This document shows positions 50,032 to 58,244 of a stretch of DNA of 64,000 bases, piece by piece. Origin of the DNA: Niabella ginsenosidivorans (GTDB lineage: Bacteria > Bacteroidota > Bacteroidia > Chitinophagales > Chitinophagaceae). Within the stretch, counting starts at the first letter, position 1; each line of letters starts with the position of its first letter. The DNA lies in assembly GCF_001654455.1 (NCBI RefSeq), contig NZ_CP015772.1, positions 5,084,001 to 5,148,000 of the forward strand, read 5' to 3'. Position numbers and translations under genes: made by a program. The notes beneath the pieces were generated by a model. That model ran no database searches. It saw only the letters and a list, made by a program, of their open reading frames with translations, and was not told the origin of the DNA.

Positions 50032-51255
50032 ATGAAAAAAATTATACATTACGGTTTTATTGCATTACTCCTAAGCTGGGTATTTATTTCCTGTAGTAAA
50101 AGTGATAACTCAGGTACTGATAATCCTGAGGACAAAGGAACATACAATTATGTATTGTTTACCAATACGCAGGATTTAGGGTCTCCAGGTTATATGACCG
50201 CCTATAATAAAATGCCGGAAGGAGATTTTAAAAGTACAGTCACTAATTCGCTTCATTTTCAAGTAGCCTTTGGGTTTACAAAATTCGGAAAATGGATCTT
50301 CAATCGCAGCAACACAGATGGTGAAGCCGGCATTCAAAAACTTACAGTAGATGATAAAGGAATAATAACGGATGCCGGGTTTCTTGCCAACGGCCAGATG
50401 TTTCATATAGTAGATGAAACGCACGGATATTACCTGGATCCTAAGAGAAGTAATATGAAGATCCAGATCTTTAACCCCACCTCTATGCAACGCACCGGTG
50501 AAATTGATCTGTCTTCCCTGGCGGTTGACCAGTCAGTTGCACCCTATCAGTCTGTCGGGCAGCACACCATTGCTTCTAAAGAAGGTAAATTGTATGTAGG
50601 CGTATCTTATACAACTGCACAGGGGGCCGGTTATAGCGGGCCTGTATTTAACTATGTTACATTAGCGGTAATAGATCTTGCCACTAATAAGCTGGAAAAA
50701 ACAATCAAATACGATGGACTAAAATCATTGGGCTGGGGATCCAGCGCCAATAAGATGTGGACCCTGGGCGATGACGGGGCGCTTTATTTTTATGCATCGG
50801 GCCTGGCAGAAGGCGCTACCAATTCTGCCATTATAAGGATTAAAAAAGGGGAGACCGATTTTGATAAGAACTGGATATTCCGGGCTTCAACTATACAGGC
50901 AAAGAACTCCCTGGTTATGGCGCTGATAAAAAATGGCAAAATGTACATTCAGTCTCCTTCTGAGCCGATAACAGAGAACCTCAGCAACCTGGCTACCCCC
51001 ATATGGGATTATTATGCAGTGGATATCAATACGCTGAAAGCAACCAGAATAACCGGTATGCCCAAAACAAGATATATTCATTCCAATGAACAGGGAATTG
51101 TAGAAATAGATGGGAAAATATACCTGTGGATGGCGAATGCCAATACCAAAGAAAACGGGTACTATGTGCTGGATGCAGCAACGAATACCGCTACCAGAGC
51201 ATTTAATGTTACAGATGCGGGGCTGGTATCAGGCTTTTTAAAGCTGGACGATTAA
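50032..51255 (+). CDS. xusB: DUF4374 lipoprotein, XusB-like siderophore-binding protein
   Basis: A 407-residue lipoprotein with lipobox FISC (LLSWVFISCSKSDNSG). The mature part is a beta-propeller-like DUF4374 domain: YNYVLFTNTQDLGSPGYMTA, EIDLSSLAVDQSVAPYQSVG, TIKYDGLKSLGWGSSANKMW, and IWDYYAVDINTLKATRITGM. In Bacteroides thetaiotaomicron the family member XusB binds ferric enterobactin-type siderophores on the cell surface. It starts 19 bases after xusA and precedes the PepSY gene by 13, so the three are one operon. Confidence 0.85.
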   Translation: MKKIIHYGFIALLLSWVFISCSKSDNSGTDNPEDKGTYNYVLFTNTQDLGSPGYMTAYNKMPEGDFKSTVTNSLHFQVAFGFTKFGKWIFNRSNTDGEAGIQKLTVDDKGIITDAGFLANGQMFHIVDETHGYYLDPKRSNMKIQIFNPTSMQRTGEIDLSSLAVDQSVAPYQSVGQHTIASKEGKLYVGVSYTTAQGAGYSGPVFNYVTLAVIDLATNKLEKTIKYDGLKSLGWGSSANKMWTLGDDGALYFYASGLAEGATNSAIIRIKKGETDFDKNWIFRASTIQAKNSLVMALIKNGKMYIQSPSEPITENLSNLATPIWDYYAVDINTLKATRITGMPKTRYIHSNEQGIVEIDGKIYLWMANANTKENGYYVLDAATNTATRAFNVTDAGLVSGFLKLDD

Positions 51256-51268
51256 TCCATAAATAACA

Positions 51269-52420
51269 ATGAAAGTAACCACAGCAAAAAAATGGTTTGG
51301 CTGGCATAAGTGGACCAGCCTTATCTGCACCCTGTTCTTATTGATCTGGTGCCTTACAGGGCTGCCGCTTATATTCCATCATGAAATAGACGAATGGCTG
51401 GAGCCGGAGCAGCATTCCTCCATCACTTCCGGAACCCCCCAAAGCCTGGACGCATTATTGCAGAAAGCGCAAAAAGACAATCCGGACAGGATACCGAGGT
51501 ATGTTTTCTGGGATGAGGAGGCTCCGGAAAAACTGATGTTTGATTTTGCACCCAGCATGGATGCAGAATATACAAAAAGTAAATACGTCGCCTTTAATAT
51601 ATACACAGGTGAGTCCATGCCCTCCGTTAACCCGAACAGTATCATGACAAAGATACTGCGTATTCATGCCGACCTGTTCCTGGGAATCGGGGGTAAGCTG
51701 TTTTTGGGCCTGATAGGCCTTGTATTCATCATTGCCATTATAAGCGGCGTGGTGCTGTATGGCCGCATCATGAAAAAATTTGATTTTGGAATGGTGCGCA
51801 AATACAGATCAAAACGGTTGCGGTGGCTGGACACGCATAACCTTATTGGCATTATAACCCTTTGCTGGGCTTCGGTTGTGGGCTTTACGGGTATCATCAA
51901 TTGTTTGTCTGACGTAATGCTGGCTTTATGGCAGCAGGGACAGCTAAAGGAAATGACAGCGCCTTACGCCCATCAAAAGCCCGTTGAAGGTAAACTGGCA
52001 TCGCTTGATAGTGCCGTAGCGGTAGCACAGCGCGCCGCGCCTGATATGGAAACGCGGATCATTGCTTACCCGGGCAGCATCTTCTCAAGCAAACATCATT
52101 ATGCCGTGTTTATGAAAGGAAAAACGCCTCTTACCTCCCGTTTGCTGAAACCGGCACTGATTGATGCCAAAACCGGAAAGCTAACCGATATAAGGGAAAT
52201 GCCCTGGTATGTGAATACACTATTCATTTCAGAGCCGTTACATTTTGGTGATTATGGGGGAATGCCCCTCAAAGTGATCTGGGGTTTATTTGATATCGCC
52301 ACCATTGTAGTGCTGGTAACGGGGCTGTATTTATGGATCAACAGGCGTAAAGCCGCCAGACAGCAGTGGACACTTATTGAAGAACGGGAAAGGATAACAG
52401 AAGAAGATGAAACAATATAA
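51269..52420 (+). CDS. xusC: PepSY-associated TM protein, XusC-like ferrisiderophore reductase
   Basis: A 383-residue inner-membrane protein of the PepSY-TM family. Four transmembrane regions are visible: TSLICTLFLLIWCLTGLPLI near the N-terminus, FLGLIGLVFIIAIISGVVLY, LIGIITLCWASVVGFTGIIN and WGLFDIATIVVLVTGLYLWI, with two periplasmic PepSY segments between. Conserved His residues at the membrane borders (GWHKWTSL, IFHHEIDEW, RIHADLFLGIGG, DTHNLIGII) fit heme-binding ferric reductase activity that frees iron from the siderophore. Third gene of the xus-like operon; its 3' end overlaps the next small gene by 14 bases. Confidence 0.87.
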   Translation: MKVTTAKKWFGWHKWTSLICTLFLLIWCLTGLPLIFHHEIDEWLEPEQHSSITSGTPQSLDALLQKAQKDNPDRIPRYVFWDEEAPEKLMFDFAPSMDAEYTKSKYVAFNIYTGESMPSVNPNSIMTKILRIHADLFLGIGGKLFLGLIGLVFIIAIISGVVLYGRIMKKFDFGMVRKYRSKRLRWLDTHNLIGIITLCWASVVGFTGIINCLSDVMLALWQQGQLKEMTAPYAHQKPVEGKLASLDSAVAVAQRAAPDMETRIIAYPGSIFSSKHHYAVFMKGKTPLTSRLLKPALIDAKTGKLTDIREMPWYVNTLFISEPLHFGDYGGMPLKVIWGLFDIATIVVLVTGLYLWINRRKAARQQWTLIEERERITEEDETI

Positions 52421-52601
52421 AAAAAATGTTTTTGTCAGATTGTGGGGAATGCCCGTAGTATTGTTTATACTCACACTTGCCGGGCTGATCCTTTGTTTGG
52501 TAAAGGAGGGCGTTTGGGACGTGCTTGCCTGGATAGCACTGGCCCTTCCAATGGTTCTTATCCTGAAATACCTGTACTGGCAAAAAAATAAGGAAAAATA
52601 A
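52407..52601 (+). CDS. Small inner-membrane protein at the end of the xus-like operon
   Basis: A 64-residue protein with two membrane helices (MPVVLFILTLAGLILCLVKE and WDVLAWIALALPMVLILKYL) and a basic C-terminus (YWQKNKEK). Its ATG lies inside the end of xusC (14-base overlap, different frame), so it is translationally coupled. Such small partners are often seen behind PepSY-TM proteins; it may stabilise XusC or pass electrons. No named family can be given. Confidence 0.7.
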   Translation: MKQYKKNVFVRLWGMPVVLFILTLAGLILCLVKEGVWDVLAWIALALPMVLILKYLYWQKNKEK

Positions 52602-52835
52602 AGGTTACCGGTGTCGGAAAAGCTATGTGAGGTGTCTTTGCCGCACATGATTATAGTATCGCCTCCGGCGATTTTATGGGTACTCCGCTATCTTTTTCTG
52701 TTTGAGAAAACTATAGTAAACTAGCAGTACAGCCCGCGTAGGAAAATGCCGATTGAAAAACAAAAAATTGCCAAAGACGGTTGCTATGGATTTTCAAGAT
52801 TTGCCTTGCTGTTAACTCAATTAATTTTTTATAAG

Positions 52836-53496
52836 ATGAAAACACTTATAATCAGCGATGAAAGTGTAATGAATAAAATTTATACGTTAAGAGGGCAAAA
52901 GTTATGCTGGACAGGAATTTGGCGGAAATGTATGGAGTGGAAACCAGAAGACTAAATGAGCAGGTAAAACGTAATGCCGGCCGGTTTCCGGAAAGTTTTA
53001 TGTTTAAACTTACAGACGCAGAGGTAGATTGAGGGGCGGCCAAAAAGTCTGTTTATAGTGGATTGTCGTTCTGAACTTGTTTCAGAATCTATTGACAATC
53101 AGACGCTACTTTAGATGCTGAAATAAATTCAGCATGACAAAAGGGACTTTTTGGTCACCCCTCCGGCTGGTTCTGGGGGGTTCATTACCCGGTGTGTTTA
53201 CTGAACATGGAGTATTGATGCTGGCCAATGTTTTAAAAAGCAGTAAAGCTATAGAAGTAAGTATAAAAATTATAGACATTTTTGTCCGGCTGCGCGAAGC
53301 ATTGCTTGGCAACAAAAAGGTATTACTAAAATTAGAGCAATTGGACAAAAAGCTTATTAGTATGGAGCATGATGTAAAAATGCATGATGGAGCAATTAAA
53401 ACTATTTTTGAGTTGATCAAGGAAATTATGGATGAAAAGCTGCGTCCCCGGTCCCGTAACTCCATCGGGTTTAAAACAAAAGCCGCAGGCCAATAA
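52836..53496 (+). pseudogene. ORF6N domain protein gene, broken by a frameshift and a MITE-like insertion
   Basis: The beginning (MKTLIISDESVMNKIYTLRG) and, after a one-base loss near 52900, VMLDRNLAEMYGVETRRLNE and QVKRNAGRFPESFMFKLT are the ORF6N domain of phage-antirepressor-like proteins. Then a 133-bp element (53031-53163) interrupts, and the gene resumes with VFTEHGVLMLANVLKSSKAI, EVSIKIIDIFVRLREALL and a coiled coil ending in RNSIGFK. About 20 residues around the conserved GGR-YLPY segment are damaged. The remaining open frame from 53134 is the 3' part only and starts inside the element. Confidence 0.75.
53031..53163. mobile_element. MITE-like element with 19-bp terminal inverted repeats
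   Basis: Left end GAGGGGCGGCCAAAAAGTC and right end GACTTTTTGGTCACCCCTC are inverted copies matching at 17 of 19 positions (the inner 10 bp are perfect). Inside are two stems, TTCTGA-N7-TCAGAA and GCTGAA-N5-TTCAGC. 133 bp, no coding capacity, and no clear target-site duplication. It sits in the ORF6N gene. Confidence 0.7.
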
Positions 53497-53607
53497 GTTT
53501 TTCCAACAGCCTGTTTTGTCTTCCAGGTCGCCCTTGTGCCACCCCGGGTATTTATACGCCGCTACTCACCGTTTTTTTATAAACCTGAACAATTGTACTT
53601 TTAGTGC

Positions 53608-54705
53608 ATGCAGGAGTTGACTATTACAAAAATTAATTGTTACAAATTATTTATTCCCTTAAAGGAACCCTTTGTTATTTCCCTGGGCCCGTTATACAAT
53701 GCAGAAAGCGTTATTGTAAAAATTGAAACCGATGCGGACATAACAGGTTGGGGGGAGTGCAGCCCTTTTATGAGCATTAACGGGGAATCTGCCGGTACCG
53801 GCCTGGTAGTGGCAAAATATTTGGAAAAAGCACTGCTGGGAAAAAACCCGCTGAACATTGCGGCACGTATTGCAGATATGGATGCGGTCATTTACGCTAA
53901 CAGGAGCATCAAAAGCGCTTTGGATATGGCTTTATATGACATTGCCGCCAAACATGCAGGGTTGCCATTGTACAAATTCCTGGGAGGAGAAAAGAATAAG
54001 GTCATTGCCACAGATTATACCGTTAGTGTGGGCGCGCCTGCTAAAATGGCGGCAGATGCCGTAAAGATAAAAGAACAGGGGTTCCCGGTCATAAAAGTAA
54101 AAATAGGAAAAAGCGGCCCGCAGGATGTGGAACGTATAAAAGCCATCCGTGATGCTGTAGGGTATGCTATTCCCCTGCGGGTAGATGCCAACCAGGGCTG
54201 GGCGGTGGATGAAGCCATTGAAACGTTAAAGGCATTGGAACCGTTCAATATTCAGCATTGTGAAGAGCCCGTTGCCCGCTGGAATTTTATGGAGCTGCCT
54301 AAAATAAAAGCTCAAAGCCCTATTCCCCTGATGTCTGATGAAAGCTGCTGCGATCAGCATGATGCAAAACGGCTGATTGATTTAAAAGCCTGTGACCGCA
54401 TCAATATTAAGCTGGGTAAAAGCGGGGGTATTTATAATGCCCTGCAAATGATACAGCTTGCGGAAGCAGCGGGTATGGGAATACAGATCGGCGCGTTCCT
54501 CGAATCAAGACTGGCCATGACGGCCTTTGCTCACCTGGCGCTTTGCAGCCCTAATATCGTATATTTTGACTTTGATACAGCGCTGATGTTCAGCGAAGAC
54601 CCGGTAGAGGGCGGAATGATCTATAAGGAGCATGGGATTATTGAGGTGCCGGACGCACCCGGGATTGGCGCAGTGGTGAAAGCGGCATTTTTGAAACAGG
54701 AATGA
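53608..54705 (+). CDS. Dipeptide epimerase (enolase superfamily)
   Basis: A 365-residue muconate-lactonising subgroup enzyme of the dipeptide epimerase type, which epimerises the second residue of dipeptides such as L-Ala-D/L-Glu from peptidoglycan. The catalytic residues are in place: Lys-x-Lys in VIKVKIG (163, 165), metal ligands Asp 193 (RVDANQGW), Glu 219 (HCEEP) and Asp 244 (MSDES), and Lys 268 (INIKLGKSGG). The dipeptide-binding DFD near residue 325 is also present. The N-terminal capping domain is complete. Its start codon is 111 bases after the ORF6N pseudogene and a near -7 box (TACTTTTA) lies just upstream. Specificity is inferred from the subgroup. Confidence 0.88.
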   Translation: MQELTITKINCYKLFIPLKEPFVISLGPLYNAESVIVKIETDADITGWGECSPFMSINGESAGTGLVVAKYLEKALLGKNPLNIAARIADMDAVIYANRSIKSALDMALYDIAAKHAGLPLYKFLGGEKNKVIATDYTVSVGAPAKMAADAVKIKEQGFPVIKVKIGKSGPQDVERIKAIRDAVGYAIPLRVDANQGWAVDEAIETLKALEPFNIQHCEEPVARWNFMELPKIKAQSPIPLMSDESCCDQHDAKRLIDLKACDRINIKLGKSGGIYNALQMIQLAEAAGMGIQIGAFLESRLAMTAFAHLALCSPNIVYFDFDTALMFSEDPVEGGMIYKEHGIIEVPDAPGIGAVVKAAFLKQE

Positions 54706-54801
54706 TTTTACGGTTGCCAAAAGTAACAAAAGGATAAAGCAAAGCAACAGGCTTCGCTTAGCCGGGTAAACCGGCCGGCGATCCTTATAAAAACGCAGTG
54801 G

Positions 54802-55290
54802 TTGATGCAGGATACCTACTCCAGTAACAGGATCATTCTTCAAAAGCTTACGGTTGCAGATGCCCTCCCGTTCTATACTCTTTATACCTATAGAAAAGAG
54901 CGCACTGACTTTACGGAAAACCCTTTCCGTAAAGATGAGCGCCCGGCCGCGTTCACGGAAAGGATCATTGCGCTTTGCGAATGTATTTTTACGGTACGGA
55001 TAAAGGAAAAACCGGAACAGATAATAGGCGATTGTGCCCTGCACGATTGGGATCCGGCAACCGGTGAAATTGAGATCGGAGGTTCCCTGTTTCCTGAGTT
55101 TTGGGGACTGGGACTGATGCATGCCGCTTTTGAATTGCTGATCGGAATTGCAAAAAATGAATTTTTGGCAAAGGCCATAATCGGCAAAACAAATGTGGAC
55201 AACAGAAATGCGATCCGGCTGGTACAAAAAATGGGCTTTCAAAAAGACCGTGTTTCCGGGAACGGGATCATCATGCGCAAGCAGTTATGA
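54802..55290 (+). CDS. GNAT family N-acetyltransferase
   Basis: A 162-residue acetyltransferase of the RimJ/RimL-like group, transferring acetyl from acetyl-CoA to an amine. IILQKLTVADALPFY begins the domain; IIGDCALHDWDPATGEIEIG is strand 4, and the acetyl-CoA-binding turn is FPEFWGLGLMHAAFELLIG (Q/RxxGxG replaced by FWGLGLM). TNVDNRNAIRLVQKMGF is the strongly conserved C-terminal motif. The substrate is unknown. Stand-alone gene following the epimerase by 96 bases. Confidence 0.85.
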   Translation: MMQDTYSSNRIILQKLTVADALPFYTLYTYRKERTDFTENPFRKDERPAAFTERIIALCECIFTVRIKEKPEQIIGDCALHDWDPATGEIEIGGSLFPEFWGLGLMHAAFELLIGIAKNEFLAKAIIGKTNVDNRNAIRLVQKMGFQKDRVSGNGIIMRKQL

Positions 55291-55367
55291 TAAATAACTC
55301 TCAATGGATTTATCCGGGATAAATGTATTTCAAAAAAAAGTATTTTTAATCAACAAACAGTTGTGCC

Positions 55368-55895
55368 ATGAAAAAATTTATACTGCTTCCGGTTTTTATC
55401 ACTTTTTTATGTTTGTCTGCTTTTTCTCAGGATATAAAGAATCAACTTACAGATAAACCCCGCCCCATTGATTCGATAGAAGTGGTATATAAAAAAACGA
55501 TTCTGTTTTAGCAAAACCGTCGCCCGCATTTTATGTTAATGGCGTTCATATAATCAGCTTAAGCATATTAAATCCGAAGCGTATAGCATCAATGAGGGTA
55601 GAAAAAGGAATTTTTGAGGAAGAGGGTATAAAACACAATGGCAAAGTTTATATACAAACAAAAGATAGTTGCCTGCCACAGGTTCTTTCACTTTCTGCTC
55701 TGGCAAAAAAATATACAAATGTAGCAGACGCACCGGTGCTGTTCACCATAAAATGGGAACCAGGTTAATGAAAATTACGATAAGGCAATGATCATAGAGC
55801 AGGATGTGCTGAAAATAGTGGTTGATGATTTTATTGTAGAAAAACAAAAAGGGGTTAAGCTGATCAAGAAAATAGCCGGAAATCAAGGCAAATAA
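55368..55895 (+). pseudogene. Secreted protein gene with two frameshifts
   Basis: Starts with a signal peptide (MKKFILLPVFITFLCLSAFS) and DIKNQLTDKPRPIDSIEVVY, then stops early at 55511 because an A-run at 55491-55497 is one base short. In the next frame the protein continues (NDSVLAKPSPAFYVNGVHII, LNPKRIASMRVEKGIFEEEG, LPQVLSLSALAKKYTNVADA, PVLFTIKW); after a second shift near 55763 it goes on (EQDVLKIVVDDFIVEKQKG) to the TAA at 55893. All three pieces are clearly coding. The FYVNGVHI...RIASMRVEKG part resembles a TonB-plug-like motif. Two independent shifts argue for a decayed gene rather than a sequencing error. Confidence 0.7.
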
Positions 55896-55984
55896 TGATC
55901 CGGGGCAGCGAATCGGCCTTTTTGAATAATACCAAAAAGTAATGTCATGCTGAGTTCATTGAAATGACAAATTCTCTTCTCTTC

Positions 55985-56480
55985 AATCGTCATCCCGAGT
56001 AAACTATTGGTGGCCTAAATCAATGAGGCGATGACAAAAAAGTGCCGTCACCTTGGGCGCAGCCTGCCCGAATGGTACAGGCAGGCGTAGCGATCCCGAA
56101 CGTTCGGGACGAAAGGTCTCAGAGTTGAAGAGATGCTTCGGCTACGCTCAGCATAACGAAAGTATAATTGGTTTTCAATGCATAATGCCCTCTGTCATTG
56201 GCAGCGCATCCCGCGTTAGCAGGAGAAGTCGAGAGATCTCTGTAATATCAGAGATTTACCTTCGGTGAATCCGATGACTATCAGATGGCGGAACTATTGT
56301 TGATCTCAAAACAATACAGTATTTGTCATTAACAGGCGCAAATAAAGGGCATTAAGTTCATTCGTATGACAAGTTTTTTTTAATCGTCATCCCGACCAAA
56401 CCCGCTTTCAGCGGGTGCGCAGAGGGATCTCATCTGTTACAGAGATCTCTCCGCTCGTTCTCCGAACTCGGTCAAGACGA
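55985..56480. repeat. Cluster of three GTCATCCCG-type dispersed repeats
   Basis: Units share TTCAATCGTCATCCCG or TTTAATCGTCATCCCG, GAGATCTCTGTAATATCAGAG or GATCTCATCTGTTACAGAG, and an end like CTCGTTCTCCG before GACGA. The pairs GAGATCTCTGTAATATCAGAG and the twin copies at 32866 and 34677 show it is the same family. Confidence 0.6.
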
Positions 56481-56589
56481 CGATCTTGTATATTGTTGGC
56501 TTTCAATACAATAAGATACTTGTCATTAACAGCCCGCCCGGATGACCCAGTCGGACGGGCTTGACGAAAATGAACCCGTCTGTATTTCG

Positions 56590-56673
56590 TCAGGCCGGCT
56601 CAACGATCAGTGTGCCTTTCTGGTCAATAATAAAATAAAGGGGCGAAGCAGCGAGTCCGCCCATACAGCCTCA
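56590..56673 (-). pseudogene. Thioredoxin/TlpA-like protein tail
   Basis: Minus-strand frame reading GGLAASPLYFIIDQKGTLIV then EPA and stop at 56590. SPLYFIIDQKG is the typical late strand of TlpA/AhpC-type thioredoxin folds. Only the last 25 or so codons remain, immediately next to the 3' end of galE. Confidence 0.35.
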
Positions 56674-57702
56674 TTATTGCTGGCTTTCCTTTGCCAGTTG
56701 CTGCTCCCATTTCCAGGCGGTATCCATCATGGCATCCAGTCCGTATTTTATTTCCCAGCCCAGCGTTTTTACGGCGTGGTCGTTATTGGCGTAGATGGCA
56801 ATAACATCACCGGGGCGGCGGGGACCTATTTCATAATTCAGCTTTACGCCGCTCACTTTTTCAAAGGACCTGATGGCCTCTAAAACCGTAACACCGTTTC
56901 CCGTTCCCAGGTTAAAGATCTCGTAGTTGGATTTGTTTTTTACTTCCTCCAGGTATCTGATTGCTAATGTATGCGCGTGCGCAATATCGCTTACATGGAT
57001 AAAATCGCGCACGCAGGATCCGTCGCGCGTATCATAATCATCACCAAAAACCGTCATCCTGGGCAGTTTGCCTATGGCGGTTTGGGTAATAGCCGGTATC
57101 AGGTTTTGCGGCCTGCCAATAGGCACTTCTCCTATTTCAATAGAAGGATGTGCGCCTACCGGGTTAAAATACCGGAGGGCGATCACATTGGTATCAAACA
57201 CTTTTGCAAAATCAGTAAGGATCTGCTCGCCCATTTGCTTGGTAGCGCCATAGGGCGATTCTGCCGGCTTGGTGGGCGTGGTTTCTACAACCGGTATCTT
57301 ATCCGGGTTGCCGTAAACGGTACAGGAAGATGAAAAAACAAAATAAGGCGTATGAAAATCGCGTGCGCACTTTAAAACATTCAGCAAAGAGTTCAGGTTG
57401 TTTTCATAGTACATCAGCGGCTTTTCAACCGACTCGCCTACGGCTTTATAGGCTGCAAAATGAATAATACCGGTAATATCCGGATTTTCCGTAAATATGG
57501 CATGGGTATCATCAAAATCGCACAGGTCTACCTTATAATTTTTTACTTTTTTGCCCGTAATCTTTTCCACCCGTTCTAAAATAAAAGGCTGGGAACGGCT
57601 GTTATTATCAACAGAGATCACCTCGTAACCATTTTCTATTAAATCAACAATGGTATGCGATCCTATATATCCGCTACCACCCGTCACTAAAATCTTACTC
57701 AT
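56674..57702 (-). CDS. galE: UDP-glucose 4-epimerase
   Basis: A 342-residue short-chain dehydrogenase-type epimerase interconverting UDP-glucose and UDP-galactose. NAD-binding GGSGYIGSH is at residues 8-16, with the catalytic Ser/Tyr-x-x-x-Lys set visible as SSSCTVYG and YGATK. HFAAYKAVGESVEKPLMYYE, LRYFNPVGAHPS and GTGNGVTVLEAI are galE signatures; the length is standard. Single gene; a conspicuous nested inverted repeat lies about 250 bases upstream of its start. It supplies UDP-galactose for surface polysaccharide. Confidence 0.95.
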   Translation of the reverse strand: MSKILVTGGSGYIGSHTIVDLIENGYEVISVDNNSRSQPFILERVEKITGKKVKNYKVDLCDFDDTHAIFTENPDITGIIHFAAYKAVGESVEKPLMYYENNLNSLLNVLKCARDFHTPYFVFSSSCTVYGNPDKIPVVETTPTKPAESPYGATKQMGEQILTDFAKVFDTNVIALRYFNPVGAHPSIEIGEVPIGRPQNLIPAITQTAIGKLPRMTVFGDDYDTRDGSCVRDFIHVSDIAHAHTLAIRYLEEVKNKSNYEIFNLGTGNGVTVLEAIRSFEKVSGVKLNYEIGPRRPGDVIAIYANNDHAVKTLGWEIKYGLDAMMDTAWKWEQQLAKESQQ

Positions 57703-57953
57703 ATTTAAATTAATTGAGGAGCGAAGTTCCGAAAAAATCTTACTTTAAACACAATTAATATTGACTGTTGACCATACGTTTTGTTTTTGGGTCATTCTCT
57801 GCATAAATTTTTGAGCAACAGTAAGATTCCTGTGCACCCTGTCTGACTAAATATTGCCATTCAGTTGGTTGCATGCCGAACTCGCCTTATGTTTAAGGGC
57901 TTCCCAAAGGGTGAGGAGCGTCAAAAAACTGCCGGGGAAAAATAACGATTGCC

Positions 57954-58006
57954 TGTAGACAAGAGGATTGTAGACATTTTAAAAGTCTACAGGTACTTTG
58001 TCTACA
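57954..58006. repeat. Nested four-site inverted repeat (TGTAGAC)
   Basis: Four copies of the heptamer TGTAGAC in a symmetric layout: TGTAGACAA-N6-TGTAGAC-N9-GTCTACA-N6-TTGTCTACA. The outer arms (9 bp) and inner arms (7 bp) are perfect, and both spacers are exactly 6. The centre is ATTTTAAAA. Confidence 0.9.
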
Positions 58007-58177
58007 ACCGGTACTGTTATTATTGAGGTTTTCAGCAATGGATAAAGAGCTTAAAGGCAGGCACAGCAGATTATCGGCTGGCCTTTTCCTGTTGCCGGGT
58101 GCTGATAACAGATGCATTGAGCATTGCAAAATATTCCGCGTTTCGGTGCCGGGCGCCGGAAAAAAGAAAATATTCTG

Positions 58178-58201
58178 TAAAAAGTTCCTTTCAACAGGAA
58201 C
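58178..58201 (-). terminator. Terminator of the DUF47-pit operon
   Basis: On the minus strand GTTCC and GGAAC pair around an 8-base loop and are followed by T5; 43 bases downstream of the pit stop codon. Confidence 0.5.
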
Positions 58202-58244
58202 GGGTGCTAACGAAAAGAAGGGTAAAACGCCGGCTTTGGGCTTT

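Larger units (their letters stand above)
55896..56673. other. Repeat cluster without intact genes
   Basis: 778 bases. Three members of the GTCATCCCG family lie in a row (55985-56035, 56188-56280, 56378-56480), separated by AGTTCATT/ATTCATT-rich spacers. 56590-56670 on the minus strand is a gene tail. Short open frames here have no coding character. Confidence 0.6.
57703..58244. other. Intergenic region between pit and galE
   Basis: 542 bases on the upstream side of galE and the downstream side of pit. Contains the nested inverted repeat at 57954-58006 and the pit terminator-like hairpin at 58178-58201. Open frames on either strand are not coding. Confidence 0.6.

Noticed and set aside
53134-53496. 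Independent 120-codon gene
   Set aside because: It starts within the inserted element and is the 3' part of the broken ORF6N gene.
55985-56480. CRISPR array
   Set aside because: Units are about 100 bases, diverged and irregularly spaced; no Cas genes in the window.
57954-58006. Integron attC-like site
   Set aside because: The arms are perfectly symmetric and lack the typical unpaired bases and the RYYYAAC ends; no integrase is near.
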